Positions 1 to 6,531 of a DNA stretch of 7,452 bases are shown piece after piece. Under the pieces are notes generated by a model. It had not been told where the DNA came from and did not search any database. It worked only from the letters and a program-made list of their open reading frames with translations. How positions within the stretch are numbered: the first letter of the stretch is position 1; every line of letters begins with the position of its first letter. The stretch comes from an uncultured Bacteroidota bacterium. Its GTDB lineage: Bacteria; Bacteroidota; Bacteroidia; Flavobacteriales; Flavobacteriaceae. The stretch spans positions 1 to 7,452 of the forward strand of contig CAIXNQ010000071.1 in NCBI GenBank assembly GCA_903920835.1, in the 5' to 3' direction. Position numbers and translations under genes: made by a program.

Positions 1-24
1 CTATTTTAAAATATTGCCGTTAAA

Positions 25-250
25 GTTTTAGCTATTGTCGCTGTTGTTTTGCTATTGCGCGCACGCGCACTGTTATAAAAAACTGACAGCAAGAACCAAA
101 ACGCTGACAGCAAAGAGCAAAACGCTGACAGCAGAAGTCAAAAAGCTGACAGCAGAAAGCAAAACGTTAACAGCAAAAGTCAAAACGTTAACAGCAGAAA
201 GCAAAACGCTGACAGCAAGAAGCATGAAACTGACAGCAAAGAGTAAAACT
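25..250. repeat. 21-bp tandem repeat array with diverged inverted copies on its left
   Basis: Eight head-to-tail copies of a 21-bp unit start at 83, 104, 125, 146, 167, 188, 209 and 230; each begins CTGACAGC or TTAACAGC and most end AAAACG. To the left, 25-57 carries GTTTTAGCTATTG and then GTTTTGCTATTG, offset by exactly 21 bp. These resemble the reverse complement of the array (GTTTTGCT...GCTGT), so the block looks like a decayed inverted pair around a GC-rich centre (57-71). The plus frame 35-268 stays open because 21 is a multiple of three and would encode LTAxxKT heptads. It has no ATG before 224 and only a TTG at 35, so I annotate a repeat rather than a gene. Confidence 0.85.
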
Positions 251-288
251 AATAAAACAATAACCTAAACAATAAAAATTGTTAATAC

Positions 289-319
289 AAAAAAAACCTA
301 CTGGAAGGTAGTAGGTTTT
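289..319 (-). terminator. Intrinsic terminator of the minus-strand operon
   Basis: Bases 293-302 pair with 310-319 (core ACCTAC/GTAGGT, 10 bp, 7-nt loop). On the minus strand the stem is followed by the complement of the A-run at 289-296, giving an uninterrupted U tract. It lies about 80 nt beyond the aldehyde dehydrogenase stop codon and is the first good terminator there. On the plus strand only a four-T tail follows, so plus-strand termination would be weaker. Confidence 0.7.
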
Positions 320-357
320 AGGTAAAAGGTTTTAGGTATTGGGTTTTAGGTTTTAGC
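314..357. repeat. 7-nt tandem repeat, GGTTTTA type
   Basis: The stretch divides into six heptamers: GGTTTTA, GGTAAAA, GGTTTTA, GGTATTG, GGTTTTA, GGTTTTA, followed by GC. Perfect GGTTTTA units lie at 314, 328, 342 and 349. The first unit forms part of the 3' arm of the terminator hairpin. No function can be assigned. Confidence 0.75.
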
Positions 358-378
358 CTGACAACCAGCAAACCAATT

Positions 379-397
379 AATTCATAATTCATAATTA
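379..397. repeat. 7-nt tandem repeat, AATTCAT type
   Basis: AATTCAT is repeated twice and followed by AATTA, directly next to the aldehyde dehydrogenase stop codon. It is short, but it is the third repeat in this spacer with a period of 7 or a multiple of 7. Confidence 0.6.
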
Positions 398-1780
398 CTA
401 AAAAGGGTCACTGAGTTCGCTAACTCTAATTAGTTTTTTGTTTACAAATTCGTCGAGACCGAGTTGTGCCATTTCTCGCCCGTAGCCCGAGCCTTTGGTG
501 CCGCCAAACGGCAAATCGGCTTGAGTCCAGGTAGGGTGATTGATGAAAACCATTCCGGTATCTATTTGATTTGCCACGCGATTGCCACGTTCGATATCTT
601 GCGTAAAGACCGAACCGCCCAAACCGTAGGGCGAATCATTGGCGAGCGCAATGGCGGCGGCTTCGTCTTTCACTTTAAAGAAGAGTGCCACGGGACCAAA
701 AAATTCTTCATAAAAAACAGGGTTTTCTGGAGCCACATCGGTCAAGATTGTGGCTTGCATAAATGCGCCTTCACGATCGACCCTTTTGCCTCCGAGCAAG
801 ATTTTTGCGCCACCATCGACCGCTCTTTTTACTTGATCGGCAATTTTTACGGCAGCGGCTTCAGTGCACAATGGACCTAGGTTTGTGGCTGGATCAACAG
901 GGTCGCCCACTACTAGTGCTGCGAGTTTGTTTTTGAACTTTTCTAGAAACTCGTCGGCAATGCTTTCTACAGCAATAAACCTTTTTGAAGCCACGCAACA
1001 CTGACCGTTATTGTTGATTCTGCCCACCACTGCCCAATCTACCGCTTTGTCGATATCGGCATCTTCGAGAATGATAAACGCATCGCTGCCGCCCAATTCT
1101 AGCACCGATTTTTTAATGTGTTTTCCGGCTTCGGTGGCGACGCTTGCTCCTGCAATTTCGCTGCCCGTGAGTGAAATGCCACGAATTCTTTTGTCGGCAA
1201 TGAGCTTCGTCACTTTTGGAATAGGAAGCAACAAGTTGGTATATAACCCAAGTGGTGCACCAGCTTCTATAAACAGCGCCTCGATAGCCATGGCACATTG
1301 CGGCACGTTGGCGGCGTGTTTCACCAAGACGGTGTTGCCTATCATAAGGTTGGGTGCAGCAAAACGCGCCACTTGATAGAACGGGAAATTCCAGGGTTGA
1401 ATGCCGAGTAAAATTCCAACAGGGCTGTATCTAATGAGTGCTTTTCCGTGCACTGGATTTAGAATTTTATCAGCAAGAAAGCTTTCGGCATTTTTGGCAT
1501 AATAGTCAAAAATTTCGGCACTCAGTTTGATTTCGCCTTCGGCATGTACTAAAAGTTTTCCCATTTCGAGGGTAATGGTTTGGGCGAGTTCTCTTCGCTT
1601 GGCACGCAACAGTCCCGCCACGGTATAGAGCAACTGCGACCGTGTTTGATAATCGGTGTTTTTCCATTCGTTAAAAGTGGTGGTGGCTTGCGCAACAGAT
1701 TTTTCAAGAGCCGCATCATTTGTTTCATCAAATGATTTAATGACGGCGTTGATGGTAGGATTTATGGTTTGAAATGCCAT
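398..1780 (-). CDS. NAD(P)-dependent aldehyde dehydrogenase, succinate-semialdehyde dehydrogenase type
   Basis: A 460-aa cytosolic aldehyde dehydrogenase that oxidises an aldehyde to its acid with NAD(P). Overall it resembles the short Sad/YneI-type succinate-semialdehyde dehydrogenases (about 460 aa), so the likely reaction is succinate semialdehyde to succinate. Visible landmarks are PWNFP with the oxyanion Asn (N131), the cofactor-binding Lys in VLVKHA (K154), LTGS near 204-207, the general-base Glu in LELGG (E228), and NNNGQCC, where C262 matches the catalytic Cys of the GQxC motif and C261 is an extra neighbouring Cys. EEFFGPV (358-364) and PFGGTKGSGYGRE (424-436) complete the family pattern. 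It starts 31 bp after the DJ-1-family gene with no terminator between, so the two are probably co-transcribed. Its GC content is higher than that of the right half of the window. Family assignment is firm; the exact substrate is inferred. Confidence 0.93.
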   Translation of the reverse strand: MAFQTINPTINAVIKSFDETNDAALEKSVAQATTTFNEWKNTDYQTRSQLLYTVAGLLRAKRRELAQTITLEMGKLLVHAEGEIKLSAEIFDYYAKNAESFLADKILNPVHGKALIRYSPVGILLGIQPWNFPFYQVARFAAPNLMIGNTVLVKHAANVPQCAMAIEALFIEAGAPLGLYTNLLLPIPKVTKLIADKRIRGISLTGSEIAGASVATEAGKHIKKSVLELGGSDAFIILEDADIDKAVDWAVVGRINNNGQCCVASKRFIAVESIADEFLEKFKNKLAALVVGDPVDPATNLGPLCTEAAAVKIADQVKRAVDGGAKILLGGKRVDREGAFMQATILTDVAPENPVFYEEFFGPVALFFKVKDEAAAIALANDSPYGLGGSVFTQDIERGNRVANQIDTGMVFINHPTWTQADLPFGGTKGSGYGREMAQLGLDEFVNKKLIRVSELSDPF

Positions 1781-1811
1781 GATTTTATTTTTGTTAAGTT
1801 ACTATATTAAA

Positions 1812-2522
1812 CTATTCAACCAACACGTTGTTTCTGTATTTATCGCCTTTTAATGTTTTTAAAAGTAGATTCGCAACAGCTCCTGACGAAGCTGGATTTT
1901 GTCCGGTAGTCAATAGACCGTCTTGTTTTACATACGAAGACCAATCGGCACCTTTGGTGTAAATTGCGCCCAGTTTTTTGAGTTCATCTTCTAGCAAAAA
2001 CGGAACTACTTTGGTCAATTTAACGGCTTCTTCTTCGGTGTCAGAAAAACCAGTGAGGTGCTTTCCTTTAACGAGCGGTTCGCCATTTTCGGCTTTGGCG
2101 TGGAGCAATGCAGCCGGCGCATGACACACGAACGAAATCGGTTTTTGATGATTATAAAACCGTTCAATTAATTTAATCGAGTCTTTGTCATTTGCCAAAT
2201 CCCATAAAGGTCCGTGACCTCCAGGATAAAAAACAGCATCATAGTCTTCGATTTTTACATCGCTAATTTTGATGGAATCGGCAACTTTGTCAATCGTGTC
2301 TAAGTCTTTATAAAAACGATTTGTTGATGGAGTTTGTGCCTCTTTCAATTCACTTTTTGGGTCAACAGGAGGCTGACCACCCTTTGGTGATGCTATCGTT
2401 ATTGTTGCGCCAGCGTCGGCAAGAACATAATAAGGCGTTGCGAATTCTTCAATCCAAAAGCCAGTTTTTTCGGCTGTGTTTCCAAGTGCGCTGTGAGAAG
2501 TTAATACAAATAGTATTTTCAT
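1812..2522 (-). CDS. DJ-1/PfpI superfamily protein, Hsp31/glyoxalase III-like
   Basis: A 236-aa protein of the type 1 glutamine amidotransferase-like (DJ-1/PfpI) superfamily. SFVCHAPAALL (130-140) supplies the nucleophile-elbow Cys (C133) followed by His (H134). GFWIEEFATPYY (21-32) supplies the acidic partner, by comparison with yeast Hsp31 probably E26. YPGGHGPLWD (99-108) forms the oxyanion loop, and KHLTGFSDTEEE and TGQNPASS match the Hsp31-like subgroup. Known members include cofactor-independent glyoxalases (methylglyoxal to D-lactate) and chaperones; which activity applies here cannot be read from sequence. There is no signal peptide, so it should be cytosolic. It follows the 52-aa gene by 51 bp and precedes an aldehyde dehydrogenase, which fits a role against reactive carbonyls. 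The start is set by the N-terminal beta strand MKILFVLTS. Confidence 0.92.
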   Translation of the reverse strand: MKILFVLTSHSALGNTAEKTGFWIEEFATPYYVLADAGATITIASPKGGQPPVDPKSELKEAQTPSTNRFYKDLDTIDKVADSIKISDVKIEDYDAVFYPGGHGPLWDLANDKDSIKLIERFYNHQKPISFVCHAPAALLHAKAENGEPLVKGKHLTGFSDTEEEAVKLTKVVPFLLEDELKKLGAIYTKGADWSSYVKQDGLLTTGQNPASSGAVANLLLKTLKGDKYRNNVLVE

Positions 2523-2573
2523 TACTTTTTTATTTAAAGATTATGTATTCTGATTTTTAACTAATATATAGAC

Positions 2574-2732
2574 TTATTTATGGTCTAAATTTTTGAAATA
2601 GGCAATCTGTCGTTCGTGGTTTTTGGCAGCGTTCAAGGTGTCAAACGTTCCTAAATTTCGCCGCTTTTTGGTTACAGGATTTACGGTCAAAGAATAAATT
2701 CTATATTCACCAGACTTTAGTTTGCGTATCAT
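2574..2732 (-). CDS. Small basic conserved-looking protein, 52 aa, function unknown
   Basis: An ATG at 2732 opens 52 codons to a TAA at 2574. The product begins MIRKLKSGEYRIYSL and continues with TKKRRNLGTFDTLNAAKNHE before ending YFKNLDHK. It is Lys/Arg-rich. The order (short strands around GEYRIYS, a basic KKRRNLGTF strand, then an Ala-rich helix) is that of small hypothetical proteins I recall with the pattern MIRKLxSGxYRLYS...LGTF. It also recalls the three-strand-plus-helix arm domains of tyrosine integrases and AP2-like domains, so nucleic-acid binding is possible but is only inference. It is first in a likely operon with the DJ-1-family and aldehyde dehydrogenase genes. Its leader is A-rich without a Shine-Dalgarno, as elsewhere in the window. 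Confidence 0.8.
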   Translation of the reverse strand: MIRKLKSGEYRIYSLTVNPVTKKRRNLGTFDTLNAAKNHERQIAYFKNLDHK

Positions 2733-2805
2733 TTTGATTGTATTTGGTTTAGTTTTTTGCTACGAATTTCAAAGAATCTTCGCTAATCAATATAGATTGG
2801 TGCTA

Positions 2806-2820
2806 CTAACATGATGTTAG
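2806..2820. promoter_or_regulatory. 15-bp perfect palindrome, possible operator
   Basis: CTAACAT-G-ATGTTAG has perfect 7-bp arms around one central base. It sits 74 bp upstream of the 52-aa gene start (minus strand) and 33 bp beyond the terminator of the BON gene, which is where an operator of the three-gene operon would be expected. No U tract follows, so it is not a terminator. No clear promoter match was found next to it, so the role is inferred. Confidence 0.4.
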
Positions 2821-2852
2821 AAAATTTGTGTTATATATTTAATTTGTAGCTG

Positions 2853-2888
2853 AAAAAATAACGGTGTTGAAATATATCAGCACCGTTA
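2853..2888 (-). terminator. Intrinsic terminator after the BON-domain gene
   Basis: Bases 2859-2870 pair with 2877-2888 (TAACGGTG with CACCGTTA plus an inner TGA/TCA after one mismatch), leaving a 6-nt loop. On the minus strand the stem is followed by six U residues (A-run 2853-2858). It begins 9 nt after the BON gene stop codon and insulates the downstream stress operon from it. Confidence 0.85.
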
Positions 2889-2896
2889 CTTGATTT

Positions 2897-3568
2897 TTAA
2901 AGTGCTAAGGCGTAGTAATAATCGACTTCTAAATCGTTTTTAACATGCCATATTCCAGGCGTATTCCAAGCAATTCTACCGGCTTCTTCTTTTTGATACC
3001 AAGATTCCACAGTTCCTTTTAGCGTAACGGTAGTTCCAGAGACCGATACTTTAATATCGCTATCATCTACAGACCAACTTCTGGCAATTGCGTTTTCAAC
3101 ATCTTTCTTTTCGATAGCATCGTGGCTTTCAGATTTAATGGTGATGTTGTTGGTAACACCTTTCACACCCGAAAGAAAATTAATGGCACTTTTGGCAGCT
3201 TCTTTTTGATAGTTCCAAGGTAGTTCACCACTTAAAGTAACCCAACCGTCTTCAACTTTAACGGCTACTTTGTCGTTGGGCACCGACCAATTTGATTTCA
3301 ATGCGGTCAAGACTTCGTTAGCGATTTCGGTGTTCGTTTTTGTCCACGAATTCGGAAATTTCACTTCGATTTTTTCGACCAATGCTTTCACACCAATTAC
3401 TTTTTTAGCGGCATTTTCAGCACATAATTTCTTGGCGTAGCTATCGACTTCGCCAGTTAAAGAAACTATGCCTTCTTTCGCAGTTACGCCAATTTCTGCT
3501 GCGTTCAATAACGGTTCCCATTTCATGGCGTTTTGAACGTCTGATTGTAATTCTGAATTGTTTTTCAT
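2897..3568 (-). CDS. Protein with three BON domains (OsmY-like)
   Basis: A 223-aa protein built almost entirely of three BON domains at about 4-72, 78-146 and 152-217. Each has the same plan: an N-terminal helix, a strand pair of the type VKVEDGWVTLSGE (104-115) or VSVSGTTVTLKGTV (175-188), a second helix rich in A and K, and a closing strand with G(V/I)xxVxNxI/L. BON domains are small alpha/beta modules thought to bind phospholipid or other ligands; they occur in OsmY and many osmotic-stress proteins. OsmY is periplasmic, but this protein has no signal peptide (MKNNSELQSDVQ is polar), so it is predicted to be cytoplasmic. It is transcribed alone, with its own terminator, divergently from the homogentisate dioxygenase operon. 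Family assignment is firm; the cellular role is not. Confidence 0.92.
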   Translation of the reverse strand: MKNNSELQSDVQNAMKWEPLLNAAEIGVTAKEGIVSLTGEVDSYAKKLCAENAAKKVIGVKALVEKIEVKFPNSWTKTNTEIANEVLTALKSNWSVPNDKVAVKVEDGWVTLSGELPWNYQKEAAKSAINFLSGVKGVTNNITIKSESHDAIEKKDVENAIARSWSVDDSDIKVSVSGTTVTLKGTVESWYQKEEAGRIAWNTPGIWHVKNDLEVDYYYALAL

Positions 3569-3958
3569 TTTAATTTAGATAATGTTATCACGGAATTGCA
3601 ACAACATTACAAAGGTCAGTTCAAAAGCGATTGGGTTTGTTATATAATTTTTTTAATGAATTGCATGATAATGTTGTGGTGTAAGTTTTTTTTGAAGGTA
3701 AAAATCAAAGATTATTCAATAGAGTGGGATTGTTTGGAATGGTTACAATTTAAAGGAATCGCACCTTTTAGATCTTATAGATAAATTATTCGCAAAAATC
3801 TGTTTTTAAAAAATATATTTTTACGATATTTGTGGATATGAAAAACTGGTCTGATTTATTAATTCATTTAAAATTCCTAATCAAACGAAATCCGGAATGA
3901 ATAACTTATTGCGTTTAGAAAAAAATCTTAATCAATAACCTATTAAAAAAAATCGAAA
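3569..3958. other. 390-bp divergent intergenic region
   Basis: This AT-rich spacer must contain the promoters of the BON gene (minus) and of the homogentisate dioxygenase operon (plus). A weak -7-like match GATATTTG lies at 3825-3832, but it lacks a TTG at the right distance. An inverted repeat TAATGTT/AACATTA (3580-3586 and 3603-3609, 16-nt gap) lies 12 nt upstream of the BON start. A 62-codon open frame (3596-3784) has no recognisable protein features and I do not call it. Confidence 0.5.
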
Positions 3959-5116
3959 ATGCCTATTTATCATAAACTTGGAAATATCCCACACAAAAGA
4001 CATATTCAATTTAGAAAACCCAATGGCGATTTATATTATGAACAGCTCTTTGGCACCGTTGGATTTGAAGGGATGTCAACTAATTCTTATCACGAACACA
4101 GACCAACTCAGGTAAAAGAAATCAGAAATTCCTACAGTGTTGCGCCGAAAATCAGTAAAGTTAACAATATTCATTCCTATCGTTTGAAAGGATTTGAGGT
4201 CGCACCAGAAGACGATTTTCTAGAAAGCAGAAAAATTGTTTTAACCAATTCTGATTGTCATATTGCACTTGCAGCACCAAGAAAATCTACTACAGATTAT
4301 TTCTACAAAAACACCGATTCTGACGAAATGCTTTTTATTCATAAAGGCTCAGGAAAACTAAGAACCATTTATGGAAACCTAGATTTTAGTTATGGTGATT
4401 ACCTAATAATTCCGAGAGGAATAATTTACAAAATAGATTTTGACACCGAAGACAACCGTCTTTTTATTGTAGAATCAAAAGATCCAATTTATACGCCAAA
4501 ACAATACAGAAACTGGTTTGGGCAGTTATTAGAACATTCTCCTTTTTGCGAGCGCGATATTCGCCGTCCAGAAGAGCTAGAAACTTATAACGAAAAAGGC
4601 GATTTTGTTATTAAAGTAAAAAAGAAAGACGAAATTTTTGATATCGTCTATGCCACACATCCGTTTGACGTTATAGGCTATGATGGTTTCAATTATCCTT
4701 ATGCTTTTTCGATTCATAATTTTGAACCCATTACAGGACGGGTGCACCAACCACCACCAGTGCACCAAACATTCGAAACAAAATCATTCGTGATTTGCTC
4801 TTTCGTACCGAGACTTTATGACTATCATCCGCTATCAATTCCTGCACCATACAATCACAGTAACATCGATTCTGATGAGGTTCTCTATTATGTAGATGGC
4901 GATTTTATGAGTAGAAACGATGTAAAGCCTGGTCATATTTCATTACACCCAGCAGGAATTCCGCATGGCCCACACCCAGGAGCTGCCGAAAGAAGCATCG
5001 GAAAAAAAGAAACACAAGAGTTGGCAGTAATGATTGACACTTTTAAACCCTTAATGATTACAGAAACCGCTGCTGCAATTGCAGACAACAGCTATTATTT
5101 GTCTTGGTTAGAATAA
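3959..5116 (+). CDS. hmgA: Homogentisate 1,2-dioxygenase
   Basis: A 385-aa cytosolic non-haem Fe(II) dioxygenase of the cupin fold. It opens the ring of homogentisate to 4-maleylacetoacetate, the central ring-cleavage step of tyrosine and phenylalanine catabolism. The N-terminus has the family pattern MPIYHKLGNIPHKRHIQFRK and GFEGMSTNSYH. The C-terminal cupin has the metal site: YNH (H300), SDE (E307) and PHGPH (H336), corresponding by comparison with human HGD to its His-Glu-His iron ligands. HPAGIPHGPHPG (330-341) is a strong signature. Its length fits the shorter bacterial form (human is about 445 aa). The leader is A-rich. The gene for 4-hydroxyphenylpyruvate dioxygenase follows after 18 bp, so the two enzymes of consecutive steps should be co-expressed. 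Maleylacetoacetate isomerase and fumarylacetoacetase are not in this window. Confidence 0.96.
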   Translation: MPIYHKLGNIPHKRHIQFRKPNGDLYYEQLFGTVGFEGMSTNSYHEHRPTQVKEIRNSYSVAPKISKVNNIHSYRLKGFEVAPEDDFLESRKIVLTNSDCHIALAAPRKSTTDYFYKNTDSDEMLFIHKGSGKLRTIYGNLDFSYGDYLIIPRGIIYKIDFDTEDNRLFIVESKDPIYTPKQYRNWFGQLLEHSPFCERDIRRPEELETYNEKGDFVIKVKKKDEIFDIVYATHPFDVIGYDGFNYPYAFSIHNFEPITGRVHQPPPVHQTFETKSFVICSFVPRLYDYHPLSIPAPYNHSNIDSDEVLYYVDGDFMSRNDVKPGHISLHPAGIPHGPHPGAAERSIGKKETQELAVMIDTFKPLMITETAAAIADNSYYLSWLE

Positions 5117-5134
5117 CATTAAAAAATTAAATAC

Positions 5135-6295
5135 ATGAACAATGAATTAAAATCCGTGGAATACGGACTGGAAAAAATATTTGAAGGCGCACAAGATTTC
5201 TTACCTCTTTTCGGAACAGATTATATTGAATTTTATGTAGGAAATGCAAAACAAGCAGCGCATTTTTATAAAACCGCATTTGGATTTCAATCGCTTGCCT
5301 ATGCAGGATTAGAAACAGGACTTAAAGACCGAAGTTCGTATGTCTTGAAGCAGGACAAAATTAGATTAGTTTTAACAACAGCATTAAACAGCAGTTCCCC
5401 AATTGGCGAACATGTAAAAAAACATGGCGATGGTGTTAAAATAATTGCACTTTGGGTCGATGATGCTCGATCTGCATTTGAAGAAACTACCAAACGTGGC
5501 GCAAAAGTTTTCATGGAACCAACCGTTGAAAAAGACGAAAATGGCGAAGTTGTTAGAGCAGGAATATATACTTATGGCGAAACAGTACATCTTTTTGTTG
5601 AACGAAAAAATTATTCAGGAATATTTTTACCAGGGTATCAAGAATGGAAATCAGATTATAATCCAACAGCTGTTGGATTAAAATATGTAGATCACATGGT
5701 GGGCAATGTTGGTTGGAACGAAATGAATACTTGGGTAAAATGGTATGAAGACGTTATGGGATTTGTTAATTTTCTTTCTTTTGACGATAAACAAATCACC
5801 ACGGAATATTCGGCATTGATGTCAAAAGTAATGAGTAACGGCAATGGCAGAATTAAGTTTCCGATAAACGAACCTGCTGAAGGAAAAAAACGTTCCCAAA
5901 TAGAAGAATACTTAGACTACTACGAAGGTTCAGGTGTTCAGCACATTGCAGTAGCAACTGACGATATTATTAGCACAGTTTCTCAAATGAGATCGAGAGG
6001 AATTGAGTTTTTAAGTACACCGCCACAAGCTTATTATGATGCAATTCCAGATCGATTAAAAAATCATATTGCTAATTTTAAAGAAGATATAAATAAATTA
6101 CAAGAACTCGGAATCATGATCGACGCCGATGAAGAAGGATATTTGTTGCAAATTTTCACAAAACCTATCGAAGACCGTCCAACTTTATTTTTTGAAATCA
6201 TTCAACGTATGGGTGCAAGAGGTTTTGGAGCAGGCAATTTCAAAGCATTATTCGAATCTATCGAAAGAGAGCAAGAAAAAAGAGGAACTTTATAA
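5135..6295 (+). CDS. hpd: 4-Hydroxyphenylpyruvate dioxygenase
   Basis: A 386-aa cytosolic Fe(II) enzyme that converts 4-hydroxyphenylpyruvate and O2 to homogentisate and CO2, the substrate of the preceding gene's product. It has two vicinal-oxygen-chelate halves: an N-terminal one starting at DYIEFYVGNAKQAAHFY (29-45) and a catalytic C-terminal one starting at VGLKYVDHMVGNV (180-192). The iron ligands are visible as H187 (YVDHMV), H270 (GVQHIA) and E354 (FFEIIQR). LLQIFTKP (337-344) and RGFGAGNFKALFESIE (362-377) are typical of the C-terminal part and the gating helix. It is full length for the family and close to eukaryotic and Bacteroidota forms. It is second in a two-gene operon, 18 bp after hmgA, with an A-rich leader in the gap. 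Confidence 0.97.
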   Translation: MNNELKSVEYGLEKIFEGAQDFLPLFGTDYIEFYVGNAKQAAHFYKTAFGFQSLAYAGLETGLKDRSSYVLKQDKIRLVLTTALNSSSPIGEHVKKHGDGVKIIALWVDDARSAFEETTKRGAKVFMEPTVEKDENGEVVRAGIYTYGETVHLFVERKNYSGIFLPGYQEWKSDYNPTAVGLKYVDHMVGNVGWNEMNTWVKWYEDVMGFVNFLSFDDKQITTEYSALMSKVMSNGNGRIKFPINEPAEGKKRSQIEEYLDYYEGSGVQHIAVATDDIISTVSQMRSRGIEFLSTPPQAYYDAIPDRLKNHIANFKEDINKLQELGIMIDADEEGYLLQIFTKPIEDRPTLFFEIIQRMGARGFGAGNFKALFESIEREQEKRGTL

Positions 6296-6313
6296 AAAAT
6301 ACTCCTTTTTTTT
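6276..6313 (+). terminator. Weak possible terminator of the hmgA-hpd operon
   Basis: The A-rich bases 6276-6286 (ending AGAGGA) can pair with TCCTTTTTTT at 6303-6313, with one G-T wobble and a 16-nt loop that contains the hpd stop codon. The stem is AT-rich and the loop long, so the call is tentative. It is the only candidate near the end of the operon; otherwise transcription could run on to the terminator at 6498-6535. Confidence 0.35.
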
Positions 6314-6383
6314 ATGAATAATATAAAAACATATTCCGCAACAAACTTTTTTGTATTAATAAAGTGTTAAAGTTGAAGTTTTG

Positions 6384-6415
6384 TTGAATAATTATCAAAA
6401 ACCAACATATATTTG
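6384..6415 (+). promoter_or_regulatory. Bacteroidota-type promoter (TTG-N21-TATATTTG)
   Basis: TATATTTG at 6408-6415 is an exact match to the TAnnTTTG -7 element of Bacteroidota housekeeping promoters, and TTG at 6384-6386 stands 21 nt upstream as the -33 element. Transcription would start near 6421. No ATG occurs between there and the DUF3108 gene at 6584, and a strong terminator lies about 80-110 nt downstream, so the transcript would be short and noncoding. Confidence 0.55.
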
Positions 6416-6420
6416 TCACC

Positions 6421-6531
6421 AGAAAGATAGAGGAGTGGTTACCTTTATTTTTTTATAAATTTTCATAATTTATAATTTTTTGGTTGGTTAATAGCATAAA
6501 AACTCGGTCATTTGTTGACTGGGTTTTTTTG
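6421..6531 (+). ncRNA. Candidate small noncoding RNA, about 110 nt
   Basis: The call rests on a promoter match at 6384-6415, a strong intrinsic terminator at 6498-6535, and no ATG on the plus strand between them. Inside, TTATAAATT (6453-6461) and AATTTATAA (6467-6475) form a 9-bp AU stem with a 5-nt loop, and GGUUGGUUAAUAGC leads into the terminator hairpin. I do not recognise an Rfam family. It could instead be a leader of the DUF3108-kynA operon ended by an attenuator-like terminator. The 5' end is inferred from promoter spacing. Confidence 0.4.

Noticed and set aside
83..250. CRISPR array
   Set aside because: The units are contiguous 21-bp tandem copies with no unique spacers, and no cas gene is nearby.
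35..268. Open frame of 77 codons across the 21-bp repeats
   Set aside because: It starts only from TTG, has no ATG before 224, and stays open mainly because the repeat length is a multiple of three; it was kept as a repeat.
268..283. AACAAT/ATTGTT inverted repeat
   Set aside because: The 6-bp AT-rich stem has no U tract of its own and such repeats are expected by chance in this spacer.
464..1376. Plus-strand open frames inside the aldehyde dehydrogenase gene
   Set aside because: They lie antisense to a clear full-length enzyme and their translations match no family; the raised GC content explains the lack of stops.
3610..3617. CAAAGGTC as a minus-strand promoter -7 element for the BON gene
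   Set aside because: It matches TAnnTTTG imperfectly and there is no TTG at the required distance upstream on the minus strand.
3596..3784. Plus-strand open frame of 62 codons in the divergent spacer
   Set aside because: The predicted peptide has no recognisable domain or convincing membrane topology, has an odd Cys/Met/Trp-rich composition, and overlaps the region needed for the BON promoter.
3838..3939. Two tiny overlapping frames (20 and 13 codons) upstream of hmgA
   Set aside because: They could form a leader-peptide pair, but they show no runs of Tyr or Phe codons, no attenuator hairpin, and are short enough to arise by chance.
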